Shown here piece after piece: positions 50,998-60,940 of a DNA stretch of 64,000 nt. Below the pieces are notes generated by a model. That model saw only the letters and a list, made by a program, of their open reading frames with translations. It was not told the origin of the DNA and did no database searches. Position 1 is the first letter of the stretch; every line of letters starts with the position of its first letter. The DNA is from Entomomonas asaccharolytica (GTDB lineage Bacteria; Pseudomonadota; Gammaproteobacteria; Pseudomonadales; Pseudomonadaceae), in the NCBI RefSeq assembly GCF_016653615.1, contig NZ_CP067393.1, positions 3,172,907 to 3,236,906 of the forward strand. The letters are read 5' to 3'. Both the position numbers and the translations under genes were made by a program.

Positions 50998-52359
50998 ATG
51001 GCTAAAGCTAAACGTTTATATGGCTGTACTGAGTGTGGTGCGACTTTTGCTAAATGGTCTGGCCAATGTGCAGAATGTGGCGCATGGAATACGCTTGTAG
51101 AAACAGTGGTTGATAATTCCCCAATGGCAAGTACCAACCGTAGTTGGACAGGCCAAGCGGCACAGGTAAAAACCTTAGCGGAAGTAAGCACTGAAGAAAC
51201 GCCTCGTTTTACTACCCATTCTTCTGAGCTTGATCGCGTATTAGGTGGTGGTTTAGTAGATGGTTCTGTGGTATTAATTGGTGGTGATCCTGGCATTGGT
51301 AAATCAACCATTTTATTACAAACTCTCTGTAATATAGCCAACCATTACCCTGCCCTTTACGTAACAGGTGAAGAATCACAACAACAAGTGGCCATGCGGG
51401 CTCGTCGTTTAGGTTTGCCAGAGGATAAACTTCGGGTGATGACTGAAACCTCTATTGAAGCCATTATTAGTACCGCTAAACAAGAACACCCTAAAGTAAT
51501 GGTGATCGATTCCATTCAAACCATTTTTACTGAACAACTACAATCAGCACCTGGTGGCGTTGCTCAAGTTAGAGAAAGTGCTGCTTTATTAACACGCTAT
51601 GCCAAACAAAATAACACCGCTATTTTCTTAGTCGGCCATGTGACTAAAGAGGGGGCATTAGCAGGCCCTCGTGTACTAGAGCATATGGTTGATACTGTAC
51701 TTTATTTTGAAGGTGAATCAGATGGTCGATTACGGTTATTACGGGCGGTAAAAAATCGTTTTGGCGCTGTTAATGAATTGGGTGTTTTTGCTATGACAGA
51801 TAAAGGATTAAGAGAAATCTCTAATCCTTCTGCTATTTTCCTAAGCCGCACGCAAGAAGCTGTACCTGGCAGTGTTGTAATGGCAACATGGGAAGGCTCT
51901 CGCCCTATGTTAGTGGAAGTACAGGCTTTAGTGGATACTAGTCATTTAGGTAATCCACGCCGTGTTACCTTAGGTTTAGATCAAAATCGTTTAGCTATGT
52001 TATTAGCCGTATTGCACCGTCATGGAGGCGTACCTACCTATGACCAAGATGTGTTTATTAATGTGGTTGGCGGTGTAAAAGTGCTTGAAACCGCTGCTGA
52101 TTTAGCATTACTTGCTACAGTAATTTCCAGCTTACGCAACAGACCTCTAGCCCATGATCTATTGGTGTTTGGTGAAGTAGGTTTATCAGGGGAAATTCGT
52201 CCTGTACCTAGTGGTCAAGAACGTTTAAAAGAAGCAGCTAAACATGGCTTTAAACGTGCCATCGTGCCGAAAGCTAATGCACCTAAAACAGCACCTGAAG
52301 GTTTAACTATAATTGCTGTTACCCGCTTAGAGCAGGCTTTAGAAGCATTATTTGAATAG
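50998..52359 (+). CDS. radA: DNA repair protein RadA
   Basis: Helicase-like ATPase aiding branch migration in recombination. The 453 residues start with a zinc finger (Cys10, Cys13, Cys24, Cys27 in YGCTECGATFAKWSGQCAEC). The RecA-like core has Walker A GDPGIGKST with Lys102, then the RadA-specific KNRFGAVNELGVF, and a Lon-like C-terminal domain (about 280-453). It is convergent with the MFS gene, with one base between the stops. Confidence 0.97.
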   Translation: MAKAKRLYGCTECGATFAKWSGQCAECGAWNTLVETVVDNSPMASTNRSWTGQAAQVKTLAEVSTEETPRFTTHSSELDRVLGGGLVDGSVVLIGGDPGIGKSTILLQTLCNIANHYPALYVTGEESQQQVAMRARRLGLPEDKLRVMTETSIEAIISTAKQEHPKVMVIDSIQTIFTEQLQSAPGGVAQVRESAALLTRYAKQNNTAIFLVGHVTKEGALAGPRVLEHMVDTVLYFEGESDGRLRLLRAVKNRFGAVNELGVFAMTDKGLREISNPSAIFLSRTQEAVPGSVVMATWEGSRPMLVEVQALVDTSHLGNPRRVTLGLDQNRLAMLLAVLHRHGGVPTYDQDVFINVVGGVKVLETAADLALLATVISSLRNRPLAHDLLVFGEVGLSGEIRPVPSGQERLKEAAKHGFKRAIVPKANAPKTAPEGLTIIAVTRLEQALEALFE

Positions 52360-52360
52360 T

Positions 52361-53554
52361 TTAAGTTAATTCGGTTTGTTTAGTTTCTTTACCCAACACA
52401 AGTACAGCCATAACACCTATGGCAATCACTAAACAAAATATATTAAAAATAACACTTGGGCTAAACTGGTAACTTACCATATAGCCCACCATTAACGGGC
52501 CTAATATTCCCCCTATTCTGCCTATACCTGCTGCCATTCCTGCACCCGTTGCTCTGGCTAATGTAGGATATTGCTCAGGCGTATATGCATATAAAGCCCC
52601 CCAAGCGCCTAAATTAAAGAATGATAAAAACATTCCTGCCATAACCAATTGCATCGCGGTATCTGCTATCCCAAAAAAATAAGCAGCAATGGCTGTACCT
52701 GTTAGATAAGTTACCAAGACAAATTTTCGACCCACTTTTTCAATCAGCCATGCGGCCGTAAAATAACCTGGTAACTGAGCCAACGTCATTATTAACACAT
52801 ATTCAAAACTTTTTACTAAATCAAAACCTTTTAATATCACCACAGAAGGTAGCCATAAAAACATACCATAGTAAGAGAAAACCACACAAAACCATAATAT
52901 CCACAACATCAAAGTAGCTTTTTTATACTCTGCTGACCAAATCATTTTAATATTGCGTGTAATAGAAGGTTTAACAGTTTGTGCAGTATAGCGAGGTGAA
53001 TCAGGTAAATTTAATCGTAAGTACACTGCATAGAACGCTGGCAAGGCACTTAACAACATCGCCACTCGCCAACCATAATCAGTAATCACAAAGTAACCAA
53101 TAAGGGCTGCTATGATCCAACCAAACGCCCAAAAACTCTCTAATAATACAACAATCCTTCCTCTTTCATGAGGTTGAACACTTTCAGCAACTAACGTTGA
53201 AGCAACGGGTAATTCTCCACCCAATCCCATACCAATAATAAAACGAAGAATTAAAAATAATGTTAGGCCTGTAGTAAATGCGGTTAAACCACTGGCTATA
53301 CTGAATAGCAATAAAGTAAATATAAAAATAAAACGTCGACCAAAACGGTCAGCCAATAAACCAAAGAGAAATGCGCCAACCGCCATACCAATGGAATTTA
53401 CACTACCAATCCAAGCAATGGTTGTTGCAGAAAGCTGCCAATCTTTTGCTAAAGCAGCTAATACAAATGATAGTAAGCCAACATCCATTGCATCAAATAA
53501 CCAACCAAGCCCTGCTATTGTAAGAAGTTTATTTTTTGAAATTGTTTTTTGCAT
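52361..53554 (-). CDS. MFS transporter, NiaP/aromatic acid:H+ symporter-like
   Basis: Twelve-helix major-facilitator protein of 397 residues. LGWLFDAMDVGLLSFVLAAL at the start of helix 1, GLLADRFGRRFIFIFTLLLF after helix 2 and RFIIGMGLGGELPVASTLVAE in helix 4 match the NiaP/YceI and AAHS families, which move nicotinate, benzoates or similar acids. ATG 53554 is preferred over TTG 53587 because AAGG lies eight bases upstream. The substrate is undetermined. Confidence 0.87.
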   Translation of the reverse strand: MQKTISKNKLLTIAGLGWLFDAMDVGLLSFVLAALAKDWQLSATTIAWIGSVNSIGMAVGAFLFGLLADRFGRRFIFIFTLLLFSIASGLTAFTTGLTLFLILRFIIGMGLGGELPVASTLVAESVQPHERGRIVVLLESFWAFGWIIAALIGYFVITDYGWRVAMLLSALPAFYAVYLRLNLPDSPRYTAQTVKPSITRNIKMIWSAEYKKATLMLWILWFCVVFSYYGMFLWLPSVVILKGFDLVKSFEYVLIMTLAQLPGYFTAAWLIEKVGRKFVLVTYLTGTAIAAYFFGIADTAMQLVMAGMFLSFFNLGAWGALYAYTPEQYPTLARATGAGMAAGIGRIGGILGPLMVGYMVSYQFSPSVIFNIFCLVIAIGVMAVLVLGKETKQTELT

Positions 53555-53751
53555 TCTTAAAGCCTTGCTAGCAGTAATAATCTTCAATGGACAAAAGTCT
53601 ACTTATAGAGCTTTTTTTCTGTTAAAAATTGGCATTAATCGTTACAATAGTTTATTAAATAATGGATTTAATAACTAATTATAGCTTACTCATCTAGCTT
53701 TCTATATAAATTATATTCCTATAATACGCTAATTATTTAAGGCTTTTTTTT

Positions 53752-55971
53752 ATGAAATTTCTGAAGTTATTACTTTGTTGTTTAGCAGTTAATAACTTTT
53801 TCACCTTTACTACGATGGCGAGTAGTGATATTAATTACTGTGAGTATTCTTTATCTTTAACCAATAAACAAAACAATATCTGTAGTAATCTACCCTTGCT
53901 TAGTCCTTTTAACGATAGTCGTACAAACTTAATCTTATTAATAAACAACGCTTATATACAGAAAGCCACTTTTACTAGCCTTTCATCACCGCAAAATAAA
54001 GCGCCTTATTTAGCCAATGATAGTAGAAGTAAAATAGCTGATGTTCCTTTTGAGCTTACGATTTATGATGCTTATTTAGATGATTTACAAAAGACTCAGC
54101 AAACCAAAGTAAAACGTGTAAAAGCTAAGTTACATAACAACACTAAAAAACTTATTGAACAAGTAATGAATAATACCTCTTTACTTGACAATGATGATTT
54201 TTTGGCTTCACCCGCTTTAGAATTTATTGAACAAATAGCGATTACACATGGCTTAAATGATCAAGAGCGTAAAGATTTACTGTTTGCTCGCTATCTATTA
54301 TTTGATAACCCCAAAGCTGATATTCGTTCATTTATTCCTACTGATCCCAGTTTTACTGCAAGGCATTTCTCCAATTATTTACAAGGTGCTAATGCTTTTT
54401 ATAAAAATGATTATGCTTCTGCCTTACAGTTTTTTACTACTGCCAGTACAGCTGCTCAGCCTTGGGTAAAAGAAGCAGCTACCTATATGATAGCTAGAAC
54501 GTTGCTTAATCAAGGTCAAGCTGTTGCCTATAATAATTGGTTTGAATTGGACTTAAAAAAAGTTGATCAAACAATGATAGTTAAAAGTCGTGCTGCATTT
54601 AATAATTATTTAAAACTTTATCCCCGAGGCCGATATGCTAATTCAACAATAGCATTGTTAAGACGTATTTATTGGTTACAAGGTAATAAAGTTGCATTAG
54701 CGAGTAGTTATGAAAATCTTTTAGATAATCCTAGAAGACATATTAATTTAACTTCTTCTAATAGATACTCTGTTGCTGATCTTATTTTGGAAATTGATAA
54801 CAAAGTTTATTTTAATAGTAATCCTGCAAGTATTCGTTCTTTATCAAACACACCAAAATTATTGTTCGTTTATGATCTGCTTAAAATGAGATCAAACCAA
54901 ATTAAATTAGAAGATTTACAAGAACAGCAAAATACTTTTAACAATAATCCTGAGCTTTATAATTACCTATTAGCCACTTATTACACTTATATAGAAACTA
55001 ATCCTGAACAAGTATTAACACTTATACCTGAACTGACTATTGAAGATAATACAGCAACTATTACACCCCTCCAATTTAGTGGCCAAATACTAAGAGCTAT
55101 CGCTTTAGAAAATAGTTATAGAGGCTATGCAGCAGAAAAGTTATGGTTAACTTTAAAAGAACTTGCTACACAATCTTATCAAGAGCCGTTAGTTGAATTA
55201 GGACTTGCACTAAATTATGAAAAAACAGCAAGAATAACCCATGTTTTTGCTAAAGACTCTCCTATTACAACACCACAACTACGTTATATTTTATTAAGAA
55301 AAAATGCTAGCCGTAATCAGTTACAGCAATTACTGACTGATAATGATTTAGAAACACTCGATAAAGCCACAATGATTTATCTGTTGCTTTATAAAGATTT
55401 ACTCTCTCAAAACTATAATGACTTTTTGGCTGATAGCTCATTATTAATTTCCAAAAATACATTAGATGAAATTCACTTGGGCAATATTAGCAAAACTGGA
55501 CAAACCAATTTGACTTTATTTTCTGAAGCTATTCCTAGTCATTCAGAATATCCTTGCCCTTCCCCTATTATTCTAGCTAATGTATTACAGTTAAATCCGA
55601 CTGATCCTAAAGCACTAAACTGTTTGGGCGAATTTAGTGAACACTATCAATTACCCTATCATCGTTATATGCTTTATTCATCTTTAAACAACACAAATAA
55701 TACTGGTAGTTTAGGTACCAATAATCCTACAGATTTTGGTAAATTTTTATACTCACGGTTGAAAGGTTACCAATTTGTTATGGATGATGAAACCGCAACA
55801 GAGGAAGATAGAGCCTATGCTGTCTACAAAGCTATTCGTTGTTTTGCTGGTGGTTATAATCATTGTGACAAACAAGATATACCATTAGCTAAGCGAAAAG
55901 AATGGTTTCAATTATTACATTCTAAATATGCGCAAACTCTATGGGCAAAACAACAAAATATTTATTGGTAA
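53752..55971 (+). CDS. Large secreted/periplasmic protein of unknown function with TPR-like helical repeats
   Basis: 739 residues with a signal peptide (MKFLKLLLCCLAVNNFFTFTTMA). The mature protein is mostly helical. Around residues 210-330, FSNYLQGANAFYKNDYASAL, KSRAAFNNYLKLYPRGRYAN and ALLRRIYWLQGNKVALASSY resemble tandem TPR units like those of BamD/YbgF. CxxxxxC-type cysteines are scattered in both ends. Its 3' end overlaps the DUF3142 gene by 31 bases. A comparable large protein paired with DUF3142 is found in Pseudomonas, as I recall. I do not know its function; periplasmic or outer-membrane-facing scaffolding is a guess. Confidence 0.75.
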   Translation: MKFLKLLLCCLAVNNFFTFTTMASSDINYCEYSLSLTNKQNNICSNLPLLSPFNDSRTNLILLINNAYIQKATFTSLSSPQNKAPYLANDSRSKIADVPFELTIYDAYLDDLQKTQQTKVKRVKAKLHNNTKKLIEQVMNNTSLLDNDDFLASPALEFIEQIAITHGLNDQERKDLLFARYLLFDNPKADIRSFIPTDPSFTARHFSNYLQGANAFYKNDYASALQFFTTASTAAQPWVKEAATYMIARTLLNQGQAVAYNNWFELDLKKVDQTMIVKSRAAFNNYLKLYPRGRYANSTIALLRRIYWLQGNKVALASSYENLLDNPRRHINLTSSNRYSVADLILEIDNKVYFNSNPASIRSLSNTPKLLFVYDLLKMRSNQIKLEDLQEQQNTFNNNPELYNYLLATYYTYIETNPEQVLTLIPELTIEDNTATITPLQFSGQILRAIALENSYRGYAAEKLWLTLKELATQSYQEPLVELGLALNYEKTARITHVFAKDSPITTPQLRYILLRKNASRNQLQQLLTDNDLETLDKATMIYLLLYKDLLSQNYNDFLADSSLLISKNTLDEIHLGNISKTGQTNLTLFSEAIPSHSEYPCPSPIILANVLQLNPTDPKALNCLGEFSEHYQLPYHRYMLYSSLNNTNNTGSLGTNNPTDFGKFLYSRLKGYQFVMDDETATEEDRAYAVYKAIRCFAGGYNHCDKQDIPLAKRKEWFQLLHSKYAQTLWAKQQNIYW

Positions 55972-56663
55972 AACTAATCATAACTTGCTTATTACTCGTT
56001 AGCTTCCCTTGTTTTGCTAAAGTTAAAGCAGAAGATTATGACGCTTTTTGGTTATGGAGTGGTATTCGTTCACAACCTGTATTAAATAACGCTTCTACTA
56101 TTTATCTTTTAAGAGGACAAATAGTTTCTAATTACAATAATAAAACGCATTTTATTGACCAAGGTAATCCTATTCACTCCCTTGATAATCAACAACTATG
56201 GTTAGTCTATCGCTCCCATACATTAAACTGGACAGAAGATATTTTTACTACCCTTAGTAGACAATTAAAACAATGGCAATTGAATAATATTAGAGTAATA
56301 GGTATCCAAATTGATTTTGATGTTGCAACTAATCAATTAGCAGAATATATAGATTTTCTAGCCTCTGTTAGACAATGGTTACCTAAAGATTATCAGTTAA
56401 GTATTACAGGCTTATTAGATTGGGGAAGTAATGGTGATCCTGTAGCAATCAATCAATTAACTGATATTGTAGATGAAGTTGTATTTCAAACTTACCAAGG
56501 CAAACATACTATTAGCAACTATCAGCAGTATTTAAAGCGCTTACAAGCTATAACCATTCCTTTTAAAATAGGGATTATTCAAAATGGTGAATGGCAAGCT
56601 CCCCAATATTTAGAGAAAAATCCATATTTTAAGGGTTATGTAGTTTTTCTACAAAACCCTTAA
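55941..56663 (+). CDS. DUF3142 domain secreted protein
   Basis: 240 residues with a signal peptide (MGKTTKYLLVKLIITCLLLV, cut after FPCFA). The mature part carries the DUF3142 pattern: EDYDAFWLWSGIRSQPVL, LWLVYRSHTLNW, VIGIQIDFDVATNQLAEY, LSITGLLDWGSNGDP and VDEVVFQTYQGKHTI. These alternating acidic loop motifs on strands suggest a TIM-barrel, glycoside-hydrolase-like fold, though no activity is known. ATG 55941 lies inside the preceding gene (31-base overlap), implying coupled expression. Confidence 0.85.
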   Translation: MGKTTKYLLVKLIITCLLLVSFPCFAKVKAEDYDAFWLWSGIRSQPVLNNASTIYLLRGQIVSNYNNKTHFIDQGNPIHSLDNQQLWLVYRSHTLNWTEDIFTTLSRQLKQWQLNNIRVIGIQIDFDVATNQLAEYIDFLASVRQWLPKDYQLSITGLLDWGSNGDPVAINQLTDIVDEVVFQTYQGKHTISNYQQYLKRLQAITIPFKIGIIQNGEWQAPQYLEKNPYFKGYVVFLQNP

Positions 56664-56670
56664 TAACCCA

Positions 56671-58047
56671 TTATTTTTTACTTGCTGCCCAAATTGTTGT
56701 GTCTTCTAATGCTTTTTCAAAGCTATCTAAGATCATGTTAATTTCATTTTCTTTAACAATTAATGGAGGACAAAAAGCGACAATATCTCGCATTGATCGT
56801 GTGATCATACCATGTTGGATCGCTCTATCACTTAAATATTTACCTAAGTTACCCTCCTTTTCAAAAGGTACTTTAGTTTGTTTATCAGCCACTAATTCAA
56901 CAGCAGCAATTAACCCTTTTCCTCGAATATCACCCACTAATGGATGATCTGCAAATTGCTGTAATCCTTTTCTTAAAATTTCGCCCATAGCTACTGCATT
57001 AGCTACTAAGTTTTCTTCTTCAATTATTTTTAAATTTTCTAGTGCAACTGCTGTAGCAACTGGATGGCCACCTGCTGTATAACCATGTCCCAAGCCACCT
57101 AAAGCATTAGATTCATCTGCAATTCCTTGATAAACCGTGTCATTGATTAAAATCGCAGAAATTGGTTGGTACGAAGAAGAAAGTTGTTTTGATACAGTGA
57201 TAATATCAGGCTCAATATTAAAAGTTTGGCTACCAAACATATTTCCTGTTCTACCAAAACCACAAATAACTTCGTCTGCTACTATTAAAATATCGTATTT
57301 ACGACATACCTTTTGTACCTTTTCCCAATAACCTTGTGGTGGCACAATTACACCGCCCGCACCCATAATTGGTTCACCGATAAATGCAGCTATATTTTCT
57401 GGGCCTTCTTTTTGTATCAGCGCTTCTAGTTCAGCCACTAAACGGTCAACAAATTGTTGTTCTGTTTCACCTTGTTTAGCATCTCGATAATAATAAGGAC
57501 AAAGAGTGTGTAAAAAGCGATCAGACAAAGGTAAATCAAAGCCATTTAAGTTTGCAGGGATTCCTGTCAAGCTACCAGCAGCTAATGTAATTCCATGATA
57601 AGCAAATTTTCTACTAATAAATTTCTTTTTATTAGGACGACCTTTAGCATTGTTATAGTACCAAACTAATTTAATGACTGTATCATTAGCTTCTGAACCT
57701 GAATTAGTAAAAAATACTTTACTCATAGGTACAGGTGCTAATTCTATTAATTTCTCTGCTAATTCAGCACTGGCAGGATGGGACTTTTGACCAAATAAAT
57801 GATAAAAGGGTAATTTCTCAAATTGTTTTGTGGCTACTGCCGCCAATCTCTTATTATTAAATCCTACTGCAACACTCCATAATCCCGATAAGGCTTCGAT
57901 GTATTTATTATTATTTTCATCAAATACAAATACGCCTTCACCACGTTCGATCATTAATGAACCTTTTTGTTCTTGTAGACGTGCATTCGTATAAGGATGT
58001 AAATGATTTTTTATATCTTTTTCAACAATTTTAGAGTGATTGGTCAT
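56671..58047 (-). CDS. Class III aminotransferase (omega-amino acid/polyamine-pyruvate transaminase type)
   Basis: PLP-dependent transaminase of 458 residues. FFTNSGSEANDTVIKLVWYY forms the PLP phosphate site, ILIVADEVICGFGRTGNMFGSQ contains the PLP-binding Asp, and the Schiff-base Lys is in IITVSKQLSSSYQPISA. The sequence is closest in memory to Pseudomonas PA5313-like enzymes and related to SpuC, which act on putrescine, beta-alanine or other amines with pyruvate. A polyamine-type importer at 44-49.5 kb could supply substrate, but the link is inferred only. Confidence 0.9.
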   Translation of the reverse strand: MTNHSKIVEKDIKNHLHPYTNARLQEQKGSLMIERGEGVFVFDENNNKYIEALSGLWSVAVGFNNKRLAAVATKQFEKLPFYHLFGQKSHPASAELAEKLIELAPVPMSKVFFTNSGSEANDTVIKLVWYYNNAKGRPNKKKFISRKFAYHGITLAAGSLTGIPANLNGFDLPLSDRFLHTLCPYYYRDAKQGETEQQFVDRLVAELEALIQKEGPENIAAFIGEPIMGAGGVIVPPQGYWEKVQKVCRKYDILIVADEVICGFGRTGNMFGSQTFNIEPDIITVSKQLSSSYQPISAILINDTVYQGIADESNALGGLGHGYTAGGHPVATAVALENLKIIEEENLVANAVAMGEILRKGLQQFADHPLVGDIRGKGLIAAVELVADKQTKVPFEKEGNLGKYLSDRAIQHGMITRSMRDIVAFCPPLIVKENEINMILDSFEKALEDTTIWAASKK

Positions 58048-58222
58048 TACAAGTTACCTTAAATTAATAGAATTATTTGATGAGTCTAATTACCATAATA
58101 TACGACATAACCTGATTAATAGTAGTTCAAAGGTTAGTGGTAATGTGTCAAACTAATTGATACTAGTAGTTAATTCAACCTCTACTTAAAATTATTTTTA
58201 TTAAATTAATTGGATAGCCTGA

Positions 58223-58600
58223 ATGAATATTTTAAAACTATGGATAACTAACTGTAATTATTTAAAAAAGTTTATTTTATTAATTTGCTCAATATTACTA
58301 TTAACTGCCTGTCAACAAGATGATACAAAAGCGATGAATACTAAATATATTGAAGTAGCCCCTTACTTAGTCGATTGTACAGGCGTAGCGCCAATGAAAT
58401 GTATGAAAATTAAAGAACAAGGCCAAGCAGAATGGGAATTTTTCTATGGTTCAATTGATGGTTTTACTTTTGAACCTGGTTACAATTATCAACTGGAAGT
58501 AAAGGTTACTAAAAAAGCTGAACCTATTCCTGCTGATACTTCTTCATTACAATGGACTTTAGTAAAAATCATTGATAAACAAAAAGTAGTTAATAATTAA
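58223..58600 (+). CDS. DUF4377 domain lipoprotein
   Basis: 125-residue lipoprotein with a signal segment ending in the lipobox LLTAC. The mature domain has the DUF4377 pattern: YIEVAPYLVDCTGVAPMKCMKIKEQG, WEFFYGSIDGFTFEPGYNYQLEV and SLQWTLVKIIDKQKV, with two Cys that could form a disulphide. The fold is HslJ/META-like and often fused to or found with META domains. Function unknown. An in-frame ATG gives a longer N-terminal leader than usual (about 30 residues before Cys). Confidence 0.82.
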   Translation: MNILKLWITNCNYLKKFILLICSILLLTACQQDDTKAMNTKYIEVAPYLVDCTGVAPMKCMKIKEQGQAEWEFFYGSIDGFTFEPGYNYQLEVKVTKKAEPIPADTSSLQWTLVKIIDKQKVVNN

Positions 58601-58634
58601 TTTATTTTTTTAAATTATCTAATTTTATAGTACG

Positions 58635-58664
58635 CTGCCTATTAGCATCTAGCTAATTAGGCAG
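58635..58664. terminator. Hairpin between DUF4377 lipoprotein and lipocalin genes
   Basis: CTGCCTATTAGC (58635-58646) pairs with GCTAATTAGGCAG (58652-58664), with one bulged T, around a five-base loop. It lies between convergent genes ending at 58600 and 58680. T-tracts are short. Confidence 0.5.
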
Positions 58665-58679
58665 TTACTAAATATCCAC

Positions 58680-59210
58680 TTATATACTGTCTTGCTTAAC
58701 CCATATTAACTCTTCTGTTGCAAAACCAAGTGCTTTTGCTTTAGCTACTAAACTATCTTTAATATTTTGATCTAAAGTTGGCGTACGCGATAAGATCCAT
58801 AAATATTTTTTATTAGGTCCGCAAACCAGAGCGTATTGATAATTATCATCTAAAACTATAACGTTATAACCGCCATAAAATGGCCAAAAGAAAGTAACTT
58901 TAAGTGAAGCTACATTAGGTGAATCTACAAAATAAGCTCGGCCATCACTCTCTTGCCATCTTTTTTTATTTGGATTATAACCACGGTTAATTACATCGAG
59001 ACCACCATCACTACGTAATTTGTAGTTAGCAGTGACTTGCTCTAAGCCCTTTTCAAAACTATGATCAAGACGAGCTATTTCATACCAAGTGCCTAAATAA
59101 CGATTAGCATCAAAATTTTGAATTACGGTTACATCTGAAGGTGGTTTAGTAGAGCATCCTGTCAATACTAATGAAAAAAATGCAGTTAAAAACAATGAGA
59201 ACAGTTTCAT
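58680..59210 (-). CDS. blc: Lipocalin Blc-type lipoprotein
   Basis: 176-residue outer-membrane lipoprotein. After the lipobox LTGC it shows the lipocalin opening DANRYLGTWYEIARLDHSFE (the GxWYE motif), ANYKLRSDGGLDVINRGY, KVTFFWPFYGGYNVIVLDD and YLWILSRTP. Blc binds lysophospholipids or fatty acids. ATG 59210 has GAGGA six bases upstream; an upstream in-frame start at 59264 would place 18 untypical residues before the signal peptide. Confidence 0.93.
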   Translation of the reverse strand: MKLFSLFLTAFFSLVLTGCSTKPPSDVTVIQNFDANRYLGTWYEIARLDHSFEKGLEQVTANYKLRSDGGLDVINRGYNPNKKRWQESDGRAYFVDSPNVASLKVTFFWPFYGGYNVIVLDDNYQYALVCGPNKKYLWILSRTPTLDQNIKDSLVAKAKALGFATEELIWVKQDSI

Positions 59211-59523
59211 CTCTTTTCCTCTGAAAAATTTAATAGCTGTATATATTTTTTTGTTGTATATCATTAATAATCAAATAGTAAGTTAAGGTCTAGTAGCTAT
59301 ATGTATTATCAAACGAAAAACTGTAGCAATTTAGAAAACAATTATTGTTATTGTAGTTCACTGTACTAGTAAAAATTAATGCCATTAGAATAATATCTAT
59401 TATAAAATCAATTAGTTATATTTATAATATTGTTATCACTTAATTAAGATTAATAGAAACAGTTATATAAATGATAAAAATCTTTTGTAATTAATAATAA
59501 ATATACTGCTTTTTAAGAATTTG
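59211..59523. other. 313-base AT-rich intergenic region
   Basis: Between the lipocalin gene and the 3' end of mnmE. Strongly AT-rich with short direct and inverted A/T runs. I see no ORF with a ribosome site, no tRNA and no clear terminator in it. It marks the right-hand edge of the block that separates mnmG from mnmE. Confidence 0.5.
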
Positions 59524-60894
59524 TTATTTGCCTATGCAGAAGCTAGAAAATATTCTGCCTAATAAATCATCTGAAGTAAACGTGCCTGTAATGGTGCCTA
59601 ATACTTGCTGAGCTTGTCTTAAATCTTCGGCTAATAGTTCCCCTGCCCTTTGCTCTACTAACTGCTTATAGCCATGTTGGATGGCTTCACGTGCTTCTTG
59701 TAATGCTTGTAGATGTCGACGACGTGCACTAAAGCTACTTTCTGCAGTATGCTCATAACCCATACAGGCTTTTAAATGTTCTCTTAGTAAATCTATTCCT
59801 TGATTTGCTTTAGCACTTAAATAAATTGTTGTATGCCCATCTTCATTAACTACTAATTCTATCTGGTTATGGCTTAGATCTGCCTTGTTACAGATAACTG
59901 TTACTTTATCCATAGCAGGCTTTGGATTTAAAAAACTAGGCCAAACAGTTAATGGATTTGCTACTTCTGGTTTTGTAGAATCTACTACTAGTAATATTCT
60001 ATCTGCTTCATTAATGGCGACTAAAGCACGTTCTACGCCTATTTTTTCTACAGGATCATTGGTATCTCTTAAACCTGCTGTATCAATTATATGTAACGGC
60101 ATTCCATCAATTTGAATATGTTCTTTAAGAATATCTCTGGTGGTACCCTCTATATCAGTGACAATAGCTGCTTCACGGCCTGCTAATGCATTTAATAAAC
60201 TCGATTTACCTGCATTTGGTAAACCTGCTATGACTACATTCATACCATCACGTAATAAAGCGCCTTGTGAAGCTTCTTTTTCTACTTTTTCTACTTCTGC
60301 TAATAATTGTTGTACTTGTGTTAATACATGACCATCTGATAAAAAATCAATTTCTTCTTCAGGAAAATCAATAGCAGCTTCTACATAAATCCTCAAAGCT
60401 ATTAAACTTTCAGTAAGTGCATGCACTTTATTGGAAAATTCACCTTGCAAAGAACGTAATGCATTACGAGCTGCTTGTTTAGAGCTGGCATCAATTAAAT
60501 CTGCAATAGCTTCTGCTTGTGCTAAATCTAATTTATCATTTAAAAAAGCTCGTTCACTAAACTCACCTGGCCTAGCTTGCCTTGCTCCAAAGTTTATACA
60601 AGTTTCTAACAATAAATCTAGTATTACAGGCCCCCCATGTCCCTGTAACTCTAATATATCTTCTCCAGTGAATGAATTTGGTGCAGCAAAGAATAATAAA
60701 ATACCTTGGTCTATTATTTCATTTCTATTATCAAACCAAGGGCCATAATAGGCATGTCTAGCTTTTAATTCTGTTTGTTTAGATAATTTTAAACCTATGA
60801 TTTTAGCTAACGGACCAGATACTCTGACAATACCTACACTTCCCCTTCCCTGTGCAGTGGCTATTGCAACAATAGTATCTTTGGTGTAAATCAT
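59524..60894 (-). CDS. mnmE: tRNA uridine-5-carboxymethylaminomethyl modification GTPase
   Basis: Partner of MnmG. The 456 residues comprise the folate-binding N-terminal domain ([22 protein letters not shown]), a helical domain, and an inserted G domain with [20 protein letters not shown], the DTAGLRDT switch and NKAD. The conserved C-terminal CIGK follows GRIFSSF. ATG 60894 gives the family N-terminus and has GGA eight bases upstream; TTG 60909 would sit three bases from a terminator hairpin and is rejected. Confidence 0.96.
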   Translation of the reverse strand: MIYTKDTIVAIATAQGRGSVGIVRVSGPLAKIIGLKLSKQTELKARHAYYGPWFDNRNEIIDQGILLFFAAPNSFTGEDILELQGHGGPVILDLLLETCINFGARQARPGEFSERAFLNDKLDLAQAEAIADLIDASSKQAARNALRSLQGEFSNKVHALTESLIALRIYVEAAIDFPEEEIDFLSDGHVLTQVQQLLAEVEKVEKEASQGALLRDGMNVVIAGLPNAGKSSLLNALAGREAAIVTDIEGTTRDILKEHIQIDGMPLHIIDTAGLRDTNDPVEKIGVERALVAINEADRILLVVDSTKPEVANPLTVWPSFLNPKPAMDKVTVICNKADLSHNQIELVVNEDGHTTIYLSAKANQGIDLLREHLKACMGYEHTAESSFSARRRHLQALQEAREAIQHGYKQLVEQRAGELLAEDLRQAQQVLGTITGTFTSDDLLGRIFSSFCIGK

Positions 60895-60911
60895 ATTTAA
60901 ACTATCCAAGT

Positions 60912-60937
60912 AAAACGCCCCTAACGGGGCGTTTTTT
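60912..60937 (-). terminator. Intrinsic terminator between yidC and mnmE
   Basis: AAAACGCCCC (60912-60921) pairs with GGGGCGTTTT (60926-60935) around a four-base loop, with A/T runs on both sides. It lies just after the yidC stop and 18 bases before the mnmE ATG, so mnmE depends on read-through or on a promoter within the yidC end. Confidence 0.8.
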
Positions 60938-60940
60938 ATT

